From Pontibacter cellulosilyticus (lineage in GTDB: Bacteria > Bacteroidota > Bacteroidia > Cytophagales > Hymenobacteraceae), in contig NZ_JACRVF010000004.1 of assembly GCF_014306105.1 (NCBI RefSeq), forward strand, positions 452,757 to 516,756: a DNA stretch of 64,000 nt, written 5' to 3'. The translations under genes and the position numbers were made by a program. Position 1 is the stretch's first letter; each line of letters opens with the position of its first letter. Shown in pieces: positions 53,095-61,255 of the stretch. The notes beneath the pieces were generated by a model. The model was given only the letters and a program-made list of their open reading frames with translations, ran no database searches and had not been told where the DNA came from.

Positions 53095-53141
53095 TAAAAA
53101 AAGCAGAGGGCATGTACTTAATACAGGCCTTCTGCTTTTGT
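53095..53141 (-). terminator. Terminator of the EamA-type gene
   Basis: AAAAAAGCAGAGG and CCTTCTGCTTTT form an imperfect stem of about 11-12 bp. A T-run follows on the minus strand, about 18 nt past the stop codon. Confidence 0.75.
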
Positions 53142-53158
53142 AAAGCCAAGTGCAAAGT

Positions 53159-54106
53159 CTACTTTGCCCGGTTCACGATAAACACGCCTACCAATATGAC
53201 TATCATGCCCAAGTAATGCCACAACTGTATGCTTTCACCGTCCAGTACGCCCCACATAAGCGCTACAATGGGAATAAGATAAGTGGAAGAGCTGGCAAAT
53301 AGTGTGGTGGAAATATGGATAAGCTTATTAAACAGCACCAGCCCAACAGCTGTGCTGAATACGGCAAGCAAGGCAATATACATTAGCGCTTCCCAGGCAC
53401 CTTGCGTATACTGCAGCTTGTGCACGACATCTGTTGTGAACAAATAGGCAACAGCAAAAGGGGCTACTGTCAGTAATGCCATACTTGACATAACCAGTGG
53501 TTTCATACCTTGCAGGCGGTGCTTGATAATATTAACGCTACCACCATAGCATACAGTGGCTATTACAATGTAAAGGCCATAGTATTTGTTGTCCATGTCG
53601 GCGCTGCCGTTACCAGAAAAGATGAGTACAGCCGTGCCCATTATACCAATGATAATGCCCAGCATGCGCATCCAGGTTATTGACTGCCGGAAGAACATTG
53701 CACCTACAAGCAAAGTGAAGAGAGCCGTTAATGAGTTTAGTACACCAGCCAGCCCACTTGCCAAACGTGTTTCAGCATAGGCGAACAGGAAAGCAGGCAA
53801 CAGGTTTCCAAGTATACCACTTCCGACTAAATACTTCCAACGATGAGGCTCTACCTTACGCAGGTGAATTGCGGCAAACGGAGAAAGTGTAAGAAAAGCA
53901 ATGGCAATACGCAGGGCGCCTAACTCATCAGAGGAGAAAACTATCAGTCCCTTTTTTATCAAGATAAAAGAAGTACCCCAGATAAGCGCCAGTATAATGA
54001 TCAGAAACCATGCTAATGCCGGAGTGGCAGTGGCGGCTGTTTCTTGTTTGTTTTGAGTAGCAGTTTTGATAGAAGTAAACTTTAAAATGTTTAGGGGCTT
54101 GTTCAG
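53159..54106 (-). CDS. EamA-family (DMT) transporter with unresolved 5' end
   Basis: The protein has ten hydrophobic segments in two EamA halves. The first helix (LAWFLIIILALIWGTSFILIKKG) is the usual EamA opening. It is encoded upstream of the only ATG/GTG/TTG start in this frame (TTG at 53962), which would delete most of that helix. The frame is open from a TAA near 54131 and offers only CTG (54106, used here), ATT or ATC as starts. An ATG at 54118-54120 has an ideal AAGGAG 6-7 nt before it, but lies one base out of frame and meets TGA after five codons. A frameshift, a sequence error or re-initiation at the CTG overlapping that TGA could explain this. Substrate unknown. Confidence 0.7.
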   Translation of the reverse strand: MNKPLNILKFTSIKTATQNKQETAATATPALAWFLIIILALIWGTSFILIKKGLIVFSSDELGALRIAIAFLTLSPFAAIHLRKVEPHRWKYLVGSGILGNLLPAFLFAYAETRLASGLAGVLNSLTALFTLLVGAMFFRQSITWMRMLGIIIGIMGTAVLIFSGNGSADMDNKYYGLYIVIATVCYGGSVNIIKHRLQGMKPLVMSSMALLTVAPFAVAYLFTTDVVHKLQYTQGAWEALMYIALLAVFSTAVGLVLFNKLIHISTTLFASSSTYLIPIVALMWGVLDGESIQLWHYLGMIVILVGVFIVNRAK

Positions 54107-54227
54107 GAGGCAATTACCATAAATAACTCCTTATGCTCAACCCGATAATTGCGGATATGTTAGCCTAAATGTAAATTCCCCTGCCTGCTGGCAAGGGAAT
54201 AAGTATAAATTTTTATCTTGACATGTT

Positions 54228-55223
54228 TTAGGTTGTTACTTCCTCATAACTCATAGTAGCCGCAATCTCATCCAGCGTATCATAGATTTCCTGAATATCT
54301 TCGGATTGCACCAGTTTCATACGTAGCGGCTTAAAGTGCGGCAGGCCCCGGAAGTAGTTAGTATAGTGGCGACGCATCTCAAAGATGCCAAGTTTTTCGC
54401 CTTTCCACTCCAGCGAGTGCGTAAAGTGCTGGCGGCATACCTCTACACGTTCCTCCAGTGTTGGCCCAGGTAATGTCTCGCCGGTTGCCATGTAATGTTT
54501 GATCTCGTTAAAGATCCATGGATAACCGATGCTGGCGCGGCCAATCATAATGCCGTCTATGCCATACTTGTTACGGTACTCCAGCGCCTTTTGAGGAGAA
54601 TCTATGTCGCCGTTGCCAAAGATCGGAATCTTCATGCGCGGGTTGTTCTTCACTTCCCCAATCAAAGTCCAGTCGGCTTCGCCTTTATACATCTGCACGC
54701 GTGTGCGGCCGTGTATACTTAGCGCTTGTATGCCAATGTCCTGAAGTCTTTCCGCAGTTTCTACGATATACTTAGTGTTCTCATCCCAGCCCAAACGTGT
54801 CTTTACAGTTACCGGAAGATTTGTGGCTTTCACAATCTCTTCGGTCATTTTTACCATCTTGGGGATATCGCGCAGCAAAGCGGCGCCTGCACCTTTACAG
54901 GCCACATTCTTTACAGGACAGCCATAGTTTATGTCAATCAGATCAGGTCCGGCCTGTGACGACACAATGGCTGCCTCGCGCATGGAATCGATGTCTGAGC
55001 CAAAAATTTGTATGCCTATAGGACGCTCATAATCAAATATATCGAGCTTCTGCACACTTTTGGCTGCATCACGAATTAAACCCTCCGAAGATATAAACTC
55101 CGTATACATTAAATCTGCGCCATTAGCCTTACACACCTTTCGGAACGGCGGATCGCTCACGTCCTCCATCGGTGCCAGCAACAGCGGGAACTCACCCAAC
55201 TCTATGTTCGCTATCTTTACCAA
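54228..55223 (-). CDS. dusB: tRNA-dihydrouridine synthase DusB
   Basis: The 331-residue flavoprotein reduces uridine to dihydrouridine in tRNA. Visible are LLAPMEDVSDPPFRKVCKAN, the catalytic Cys102 in DINYGCPVKNV, VKTRLGWDENTK, LSIHGRTRVQMYKGEADW (FMN phosphate region), GNGDIDS and GIMIGRASIGYPWIF. The length and motif set fit the DusB group. It starts with TTG at 55223, 53 nt from the divergent CPBP protease gene. Confidence 0.92.
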   Translation of the reverse strand: MVKIANIELGEFPLLLAPMEDVSDPPFRKVCKANGADLMYTEFISSEGLIRDAAKSVQKLDIFDYERPIGIQIFGSDIDSMREAAIVSSQAGPDLIDINYGCPVKNVACKGAGAALLRDIPKMVKMTEEIVKATNLPVTVKTRLGWDENTKYIVETAERLQDIGIQALSIHGRTRVQMYKGEADWTLIGEVKNNPRMKIPIFGNGDIDSPQKALEYRNKYGIDGIMIGRASIGYPWIFNEIKHYMATGETLPGPTLEERVEVCRQHFTHSLEWKGEKLGIFEMRRHYTNYFRGLPHFKPLRMKLVQSEDIQEIYDTLDEIAATMSYEEVTT

Positions 55224-55276
55224 AGCAAAATCTAATTTTTCGCGTAAATTTACGTCAATTAAACCTAAACTCTAGT

Positions 55277-56260
55277 ATGAAAGGTTTCATCTCCAAAGAT
55301 CTACACCCATTTTGGGTATTATTGCTGCTGTTAGCTTACATGACGGCCGGTATGTTTGTCGCCTATTTTATATTCAGCCTGCTGGTAAACTGGGTCTTTG
55401 GGATAAGCATTTTTGAGTTTGCCTCCGTTGCCGAAAACCCTGCCTCTAACCCACAAGGAGCAAACATGATGCTGCTGATGCAGGGTGTGCTGCAGTTTTT
55501 CTCGTTTGTAGTGGCTCCGCTGGTACTGCTAAGGTCTTTCGGTTATAACCTGGACACCTACCTAAACTGGAAAGTAAGACCATCGGCTTTGCTCCTGCTG
55601 CTAAGCGGCTTACTGATAGTGGTACTGATGCCAGCCAACTCACTGGTAATAGACTGGAACGCGAAACTGGAGCTGCCCGAGTTTATGAAGGGCTTTGCAG
55701 AGTGGGCCAGAGCCAAGGAGGATGAGATGGCAGAGCTTACTAAGCTGATCGCTGACTTTAGCACACTTCCAAAGCTATTAGTGGGAATTATTGTAGTGGC
55801 TGTTATACCTGCTATTGGCGAGGAACTGGTGTTTAGAGGCGTTTTGCAGCGCCAGTTACACCGCTGGTTTGATAATACCCATGTAGCCATCTGGATAGCG
55901 GCTATCGTATTTGCAGCTATTCACATGCAGTTTTTTGGATTTGTGCCGCGCATGGTGCTGGGTGCTATGTTCGGGTATTTATACTTCTGGTCGGGCCGCA
56001 TTATTGTGCCTATAATTGCACATTTTGTTAACAATGGCTTTACTGTTTTTTTGCTATACTTGCAGCAGACAGGCAAAATAGACTTCGACGTGGAAAGCAC
56101 AGAGGCCATGCCTTGGATATGGGTGCTGATCTCGCTTTTGCTTACGGCTGGGGTGTTATACTATCTGTACATGCAATTCTCGCCACTGCCGGTGCGCCAG
56201 GAAAGTATAGCCGAGGCCGAATCCGGAGTACGGGTAGAGGAGGAGGAAGAAGAATACTAA
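55277..56260 (+). CDS. CPBP-family intramembrane glutamic protease
   Basis: The protein is 327 residues from ATG 55277; the longer upstream frame overlaps dusB and is not used. It has eight or so membrane helices. The CPBP/Abi motifs are GEELVFRGVLQRQ (EExxxR, about 182-194), FAAIHMQFFGFVPR (FxxxH) and VPIIAHFVNNG (HxxxN/D). These are the catalytic residues of Rce1-like intramembrane proteases. The C-terminal tail is acidic (VRVEEEEEEY). It is followed by cdsA after 61 nt, likely in one transcript. The substrate is unknown. Confidence 0.88.
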   Translation: MKGFISKDLHPFWVLLLLLAYMTAGMFVAYFIFSLLVNWVFGISIFEFASVAENPASNPQGANMMLLMQGVLQFFSFVVAPLVLLRSFGYNLDTYLNWKVRPSALLLLLSGLLIVVLMPANSLVIDWNAKLELPEFMKGFAEWARAKEDEMAELTKLIADFSTLPKLLVGIIVVAVIPAIGEELVFRGVLQRQLHRWFDNTHVAIWIAAIVFAAIHMQFFGFVPRMVLGAMFGYLYFWSGRIIVPIIAHFVNNGFTVFLLYLQQTGKIDFDVESTEAMPWIWVLISLLLTAGVLYYLYMQFSPLPVRQESIAEAESGVRVEEEEEEY

Positions 56261-56321
56261 ACGGCTGCGGCTGAACTATTAAAGCAAAATCTAAAGGCCC
56301 AAGCCAACCTAAACCTCTTAC

Positions 56322-57149
56322 ATGAGCAACAAATTATCTACACTCAGCAACCTTAGCCAAAGAATAATAGTGGGCGTGCTGGGTGCAGCAATCTTTATCG
56401 GAAGTATACTCATCGGTGAGTGGACCTATTTTCTGCTGTTCCTGGGGCTCACGTTGCTGGGCATAGCCGAGTTTTACAGATTGGTGCAGGTGCAGGGCAT
56501 AATGCCACACCGCGGAGCAGGCATAACGCTGGGCGCAGTTTTTTATACTTCTGTTTTCCTGGTGGAGAAAGAGATAATGGAGCCTGAGCTGCTGTTCCTA
56601 TCCATCCCGCTGTTTTTTGTGGTGTTTATACTGGAGATGTACCGCAAGCACCCGCATCCCTTTACCAACATTGCCTTTACGTTAATGGGCGCGGCATACA
56701 TTGCCGGGCCATTCGGTTTGCTGCACACACTGGCATACTTAAAAGAAGAATACCTCTACCAGCTTATACTTGGACTTATGCTGCTGATCTGGGCTTCCGA
56801 TACGGGAGCTTACATTTTTGGCAAGAACTTCGGCAAGAATAAGCTGTTTGAGCGCATCTCGCCAGGTAAAACATGGGAGGGCTGGATAGGAGGAACCTTT
56901 CTGGCAGTGGTGGTAGGCTACGTGCTAGCGCTGTTTTTCACCGATCTGGAAGTATACCAGTGGATTGGCGTAGCCATTATAGTTGCCGTATTTGGTGTTT
57001 TAGGCGACTTAACAGAATCGTTGTTAAAGCGCAGTCTGGGTGTAAAAGACTCAGGAACACTGCTGCCTGGCCATGGCGGTATCCTCGACCGCTTCGATAG
57101 CCTGCTGATGGCTATCCCGTTTGTAGTGGCGTTCCTTAAAATCTTCTAA
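56322..57149 (+). CDS. cdsA: Phosphatidate cytidylyltransferase
   Basis: The 275-residue protein has about eight membrane helices and makes CDP-diacylglycerol, the precursor of all phospholipids. The signature near the C-terminus, GDLTESLLKRSLGVKDSG with LLPGHGGILDRFDSLL, is intact. SDTGAYIFGKNFGKNKL and ISPGKTWEGWIGG are also present. Context fits lipid synthesis, since psd follows at 58641. Confidence 0.95.
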   Translation: MSNKLSTLSNLSQRIIVGVLGAAIFIGSILIGEWTYFLLFLGLTLLGIAEFYRLVQVQGIMPHRGAGITLGAVFYTSVFLVEKEIMEPELLFLSIPLFFVVFILEMYRKHPHPFTNIAFTLMGAAYIAGPFGLLHTLAYLKEEYLYQLILGLMLLIWASDTGAYIFGKNFGKNKLFERISPGKTWEGWIGGTFLAVVVGYVLALFFTDLEVYQWIGVAIIVAVFGVLGDLTESLLKRSLGVKDSGTLLPGHGGILDRFDSLLMAIPFVVAFLKIF

Positions 57150-57239
57150 AATATTTTTCGTTTATCTGCTTGAGGTTGTAAGTATAATTCTCAACTTTAC
57201 TGCCATAAACTCATTAATCAACGCTAAAATTTATAGTAG

Positions 57240-58517
57240 ATGATGTTATATAAAGAGCCTGCACCGATAAAGGACAGAGAAAATCCTTTCGAATCGATGA
57301 TGTCGCGATTTAACATTGCGGCTGAAGTATTGGGGCTTGACGAGGAAACGTACAATGTTCTGAAGTCGCCGGCGCGCCAGGTGATCGTTAACGTGCCTGT
57401 TACGATGGACGATGGCAAAGTGCGTGTGTTTGAGGGATACCGTGTAGTGCACTCTACTATCCTTGGCCCGTCTAAAGGTGGTATTCGTTATGCCCCGGAT
57501 GTGTTCCTGGATGAGGTAAAGGCCCTGGCTGCCTGGATGACCTGGAAATGTGCCGTGGTAGATATTCCTTACGGTGGTGCAAAAGGTGGTATCATCTGCG
57601 ACCCGTACTCTATGTCTGCCGGTGAGATAGAGCGTTTAACAAGAGCCTATACTTCTTCTTTAGTAGATATTTTTGGCCCTGACCGCGATATCCCTGCTCC
57701 AGATATGGGCACAGGTCCACGCGAAATGGCATGGCTGATGGACGAGTACTCTAAAACAAAGGGTTCTACAGAGCACGGTGTAGTAACTGGCAAGCCGCTT
57801 GTATTGGGTGGTTCGTTGGGCCGCGTAGAGGCAACTGGCCGTGGGGTGATGGTATCGGCAATGGCTGCAATGGAGAAACTGGGCATGGATCCGGCCAAAT
57901 CTACTGCTGCTGTACAAGGCTTCGGTAACGTAGGCTCTTGGGCTGCTAAACTAATGGCTGAGCGCGGTGTGAAGATACTAGGTGTGAGCGACGTGAGCGG
58001 TGCTTACTGGAACGACAACGGTATCGATATCGAAGAGGCTATCGAGTATAAAAACGGCAACAACGGCCGCTTAGAAGGCTACAAAGGCGCTGAGCAGATT
58101 GACCCGGCTGAACTGTTGACTTCTAAAGTGGATGTGCTAGTACCGGCTGCTGTGGAAGACGTAATTACAATCCATAACGTAGATAAAATCCAGGCTCGCC
58201 TGATCGTAGAAGGTGCTAACGGACCTACCTCTTATAAAGCCGATAACATCATCAACGAAAAAGGCATTATGGTTGTGCCAGATATCCTAGCAAACTCTGG
58301 TGGTGTAACGGTATCTTATTTTGAGTGGGTGCAGAACCGCATGGGCTTTAAGTGGACACTGGATCGCGTTAACGAACGTGCTGAGCGTATTATGAATGAG
58401 TCGTTTGAGCGTGTTTACGCTGCGTCTCAGAAATATAACGTGCCAATGCGTATTGCTGCCTACATCGTGGCTATCGATAAAGTAGCTATGACGTATAAGT
58501 ATCGCGGAGGCTTCTAA
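57240..58517 (+). CDS. Glutamate dehydrogenase (Glu/Leu/Phe/Val superfamily)
   Basis: The 425-residue protein is full length for catabolic-type hexameric GDH. Substrate domain motifs are GPSKGGIRYAPDVFLDEVKA, LAAWMTWKCAVVDIPYGGAK (catalytic Lys in GGAKGGI) and PAPDMGTGPREMAW. The cofactor domain shows AAVQGFGNVGSWAAKL, followed by Asp in VSDVSGAYW, which suggests NAD preference. IVEGANGPT and NSGGVTVSYFEWVQN complete the pattern. It interconverts glutamate and 2-oxoglutarate plus ammonia. It starts with two consecutive ATG codons (57240 and 57243). It is the third superfamily member in the window. Confidence 0.92.
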   Translation: MMLYKEPAPIKDRENPFESMMSRFNIAAEVLGLDEETYNVLKSPARQVIVNVPVTMDDGKVRVFEGYRVVHSTILGPSKGGIRYAPDVFLDEVKALAAWMTWKCAVVDIPYGGAKGGIICDPYSMSAGEIERLTRAYTSSLVDIFGPDRDIPAPDMGTGPREMAWLMDEYSKTKGSTEHGVVTGKPLVLGGSLGRVEATGRGVMVSAMAAMEKLGMDPAKSTAAVQGFGNVGSWAAKLMAERGVKILGVSDVSGAYWNDNGIDIEEAIEYKNGNNGRLEGYKGAEQIDPAELLTSKVDVLVPAAVEDVITIHNVDKIQARLIVEGANGPTSYKADNIINEKGIMVVPDILANSGGVTVSYFEWVQNRMGFKWTLDRVNERAERIMNESFERVYAASQKYNVPMRIAAYIVAIDKVAMTYKYRGGF

Positions 58518-58569
58518 GCGAAGTTTTTTATTAGAAAATTCAAAACTTTATATAATTTTGAAGCAGGAT

Positions 58570-58605
58570 AATAGCCCATCCACTAAACAGGATGGGCTAT
58601 TATAA
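58570..58605 (+). terminator. Terminator after glutamate dehydrogenase
   Basis: AATAGCCCATCC and GGATGGGCTATT pair over 12 bp with an 8-nt loop, 53 nt after the stop codon. psd then starts a new unit. Confidence 0.8.
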
Positions 58606-58640
58606 GTTATATAAAGTACCTGCGGATAACTCAAACACGA

Positions 58641-59324
58641 ATGAAAATTCATAAAGAAGGACGGAGAATCTTATTTTTTACATTGTTGATATTGATAGTG
58701 CTGAACCTGCTGCTCTACAATTTCAACGCTGAAAACGGTACCTTTAACAGAATTTTCTCAGGCGTTTCTGTAGTACTTTTCCTGCTCATCCTGCAGTTCT
58801 TTCGTAGCCCTTACCGTAACCTGCTGCTGCACGAAGACCTTATTATTGCTCCAGCCGATGGCAAAGTGGTGGTAATTGAGGAGGTAGAAGAGCCTGAGTA
58901 TTTTAAGGATAAGCGTAAGCAGATTTCTATCTTCATGTCACCAATCAACGTGCATATCACGCGTAACCCGGTGTCAGGTATTGTAAAGTATTTCAAGTAT
59001 CACCCAGGCAACTATTTTGTAGCTTGGCATCCAAAGTCGAGCACGCAGAACGAGCGCACTACTGTTGTTGTTGAGTCTACTGCCGGTCCAGAGGTGTTAT
59101 TCCGCCAGATTGCCGGAGCCATGGCACGCCGTATTGTGTGGTATGTAAACGAGGGTGATGAAGTAAGCCAAGGCGAAGAGTTCGGTTTCATCAAATTCGG
59201 TTCACGCGTAGATATCTTTGTACCATTGGATACAGAAATCAAAGCGGAGCTAGGCCAGAAAACAAAAGGCGGACAGACAGTGATCGCACAGCTGAAGACG
59301 CCACCGCCAACATTGTTCGGATAA
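58641..59324 (+). CDS. psd: Phosphatidylserine decarboxylase, short PSD-related form
   Basis: The 227-residue protein has two N-terminal membrane helices (about 12-30 and 36-54). Motifs include LIIAPADGKVVVIEEV, ISIFMSPINVHITRNPVSG and YVNEGDEVSQGEEFGFIKFG. The self-cleavage site Gly187-Ser188 lies in KFGSRVDIFVP, where the pyruvoyl cofactor forms. It converts phosphatidylserine to phosphatidylethanolamine. pssA is often adjacent in this phylum but is not here. Confidence 0.93.
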   Translation: MKIHKEGRRILFFTLLILIVLNLLLYNFNAENGTFNRIFSGVSVVLFLLILQFFRSPYRNLLLHEDLIIAPADGKVVVIEEVEEPEYFKDKRKQISIFMSPINVHITRNPVSGIVKYFKYHPGNYFVAWHPKSSTQNERTTVVVESTAGPEVLFRQIAGAMARRIVWYVNEGDEVSQGEEFGFIKFGSRVDIFVPLDTEIKAELGQKTKGGQTVIAQLKTPPPTLFG

Positions 59325-59360
59325 TTTGTTGACAAAGGAATTTTGACAAAAGAATTTAAA

Positions 59361-59401
59361 CAAAAACGCCGCTGCAAACTATAATTGTAGCGGCGTTTTT
59401 G
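59361..59401. terminator. Bidirectional terminator between psd and msrC
   Basis: CAAAAACGCCGCT and AGCGGCGTTTTTG pair over 13 bp, with TACAAT-like sequence in the loop. It serves psd on the plus strand and can stop minus-strand transcription from msrC. Confidence 0.85.
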
Positions 59402-59513
59402 TTTTATCTGGGTTGGAGTTGTGGCTTAGAACATTCTGTACATGCCTGTTAGCGACAGTGTAGTTTTGTGTATTAAGTCTTGTGTCCTTTGGTAATGATT
59501 CCTTCTAGGTATT

Positions 59514-59996
59514 CTAATACCAGTTAGCCACTAGCTGCATCAGCTGCTCCAGGTACTTTTGGTCTACTTCATCGAAGTCGTTTAGCTTATCACTGTCAAC
59601 ATCTAGCACTAGTTTTACTTCACCATTTTTTATTACCGGCACCACTATCTCTGACTTAGAGTCGCTGCTGCAGGCAATGTGGCCCGGGAAGGCCTCTACA
59701 TCCGGTACAAGTATAGTTTGTTGCTGTGTATAGCTGGCCCCGCAAACGCCTTTGTGGTAAGGTATACGTGTGCAGGCAATAGGCCCTTGGAACGGCCCCA
59801 GTACCAGTTGCCCCTCTTTGTTAAAGTATACGCCAACCCAAAAGAAGTCGAAGCCCTGTTTTAGAGCGGCAACTAAGTTAGAGATGTTGGCAATAAGGTC
59901 GGTTTCGCCGGTTACAAGTGCCTCTATCTGCGGAAGCAACGTCTTATATCTTTCCTCTTTGCTGAGGGTCTGGTCTACTATAAGTGATTCGGCCAT
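59514..59996 (-). CDS. msrC: Free methionine-(R)-sulfoxide reductase (GAF-type)
   Basis: The 160-residue protein is a single GAF domain. It carries the three family cysteines Cys75 (GPIACTRI), Cys85 (KGVCGASY) and Cys109 (PGHIACSS). Their spacing of 10 and 24 residues equals that of E. coli fRMsr. EIVVPVI and LVLDVDSD complete the pattern. It reduces free Met-R-sulfoxide with thioredoxin. A GAGTGA-type simple repeat lies directly before its start codon, within the region where ribosomes would load. Confidence 0.92.
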   Translation of the reverse strand: MAESLIVDQTLSKEERYKTLLPQIEALVTGETDLIANISNLVAALKQGFDFFWVGVYFNKEGQLVLGPFQGPIACTRIPYHKGVCGASYTQQQTILVPDVEAFPGHIACSSDSKSEIVVPVIKNGEVKLVLDVDSDKLNDFDEVDQKYLEQLMQLVANWY

Positions 59997-60000
59997 AATT

Positions 60001-60034
60001 TAATTTTGAATGAGTGATTGAGTGAATGACTGAA
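60001..60034 (+). repeat. GAGTGA-type simple repeat, related to 2811-2846
   Basis: TAATTTTGAATGAGTGATTG and the following AGTGAATGACTGA form a degenerate repeat. It shares an 18-bp exact block with the reverse strand at 2811-2846. It begins 4 nt upstream of the msrC start codon. Confidence 0.6.
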
Positions 60035-60062
60035 TATGTAAGTGGTTATTGTTAATTTTTGA

Positions 60063-60086
60063 TTTAATCTATTTAATCTATTTAAT
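60063..60086 (+). repeat. Nine-base tandem repeat at the 3' end of ribD
   Basis: TTTAATCTA occurs twice in direct tandem, followed by TTTAAT. The last unit covers the ribD stop codon (TTA on the plus strand at 60082-60084). Confidence 0.6.
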
Positions 60087-61113
60087 TGTTTCTATAAAAC
60101 AGCAGCTGGTCTGAACCCAAAGCTTGATTATCAGATAGTCTTCCGTTTATCATATTAGGTGCTTTTATACCGCTTTCTAGCACTTTATGCTTGCTTTTAA
60201 ATACTATTGCCTCATCCCAAAGTCCACTCTGCAGTAGGCTTTCCAGCAGAAAGGTGCCACCCTCTACCATCAACGAGAGTGTATTGCGCCGGTACAGGTC
60301 CTGCATGATCTGTAGCAGCAAAGGCTCCTGCTCTTGTAGCTGCACAAAGTATAAATTATCCTGCTCTTCCTGCTTTATAAAATTATACACAACAGTTGCT
60401 TGGTTCTTGTCAAAAAGATGCAGGTGCTGTGGTAGCTGTAATTGCTTATCAATAACTACACGCACTGGATTTTTTCCGGGCCAGAAGCGCGTGTTCAGGC
60501 GTGGATTGTCGTGCAGGGCGGTGCGGCTGCCTACAAGTATAGCTTGCTCCTCCGAACGCCACTTATGTACCAGCCTTTGAGCCAGTTTTCCACTTATCTG
60601 CTCCTGTTTATAGTTAACTCCAGCAATAAAACCGTCTGCAGTTTCAGCCCACTTTAAAAGTATGAATGGCCGCTTTTTGCTGTGGAAAGTAAAGAACCGC
60701 TTGTTCAGTTCCAGGCCTTGCTCCTCCAGCACACCTACTTTTACCTGTGCACCGGTATCAAACAGCTTCTTAATGCCATTACCTGCCACCAAAGGATTAG
60801 GATCAGTGTTGCAGATCACAATATCTTTTATGCCATGACTAATAAGCAGATCGGCGCAGGGCGGTGTTTTTCCAAAGTGGGAGCAGGGCTCAAGTGTTAC
60901 ATAAGCAGTGCTTTTTGGAAGCAGGCTTTTGTCTTCTACTTCAGCCACTGCGTTCACCTCTGCATGAGGCCCTCCGTACTGTTTGTGCCATCCCTCTCCA
61001 ATTATCTGCCCGTTGTGCACAATCACGCAACCCACCATAGGGTTAGGGCTAGTAAAGCCGCTCCCTAATCTGGCCAGTTCCAGCGCGCGTTGCATGTATA
61101 GTTCGTCAGACAT
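60082..61113 (-). CDS. ribD: Riboflavin biosynthesis deaminase/reductase RibD
   Basis: The 343-residue bifunctional enzyme catalyses the second and third steps of riboflavin synthesis. The deaminase domain (1-145) has the zinc site His50 (GGPHAEVNAV, with Glu52), Cys77 and Cys86 (TLEPCSHFGKTPPCADLL). The reductase domain (146-343) shows RPFILLKWAETADGFIAG, LVGSRTALHDNPRLNTRFW and SLMVEGGTFLLESLLQSGLW. The gene is divergent from prmC and has a promoter that abuts the prmC -7 element. No other rib gene is in the window. Confidence 0.95.
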   Translation of the reverse strand: MSDELYMQRALELARLGSGFTSPNPMVGCVIVHNGQIIGEGWHKQYGGPHAEVNAVAEVEDKSLLPKSTAYVTLEPCSHFGKTPPCADLLISHGIKDIVICNTDPNPLVAGNGIKKLFDTGAQVKVGVLEEQGLELNKRFFTFHSKKRPFILLKWAETADGFIAGVNYKQEQISGKLAQRLVHKWRSEEQAILVGSRTALHDNPRLNTRFWPGKNPVRVVIDKQLQLPQHLHLFDKNQATVVYNFIKQEEQDNLYFVQLQEQEPLLLQIMQDLYRRNTLSLMVEGGTFLLESLLQSGLWDEAIVFKSKHKVLESGIKAPNMINGRLSDNQALGSDQLLFYRNN

Positions 61114-61210
61114 TGTTTGAGTTAGAAAATTAAAGAGTTAGAGAGGTATACTATAGAGTATCTATACCACACATCAACTCGTAACTCAGAATTCGTAACT
61201 CTAAAAGAGC

Positions 61211-61218
61211 TACTTTTG
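61211..61218 (+). promoter_or_regulatory. -7 element of prmC
   Basis: TACTTTTG matches TAnnTTTG and lies 38 nt upstream of the GTG start. No TTG is found at the -33 spacing. It directly abuts the opposite-strand ribD -7 element. Confidence 0.45.
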
Positions 61219-61247
61219 CAAAGATACCCAATTCTAACCGAAAGCAA
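61219..61247 (-). promoter_or_regulatory. Promoter of ribD
   Basis: On the minus strand TTG (61245-61247), 18 nt, then TATCTTTG (61219-61226). It is about 105 nt upstream of the ribD start, so a leader of roughly 95 nt is expected. Confidence 0.6.
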
Positions 61248-61255
61248 GAAAAGCC

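Noticed and set aside
54042..54113. Frame MPPEQAPKHFKVYFYQ... upstream of the EamA gene
   Set aside because: It is in another frame than EamA, its start is not ATG, and it ends inside the EamA first helix. It does not repair the transporter 5' end.
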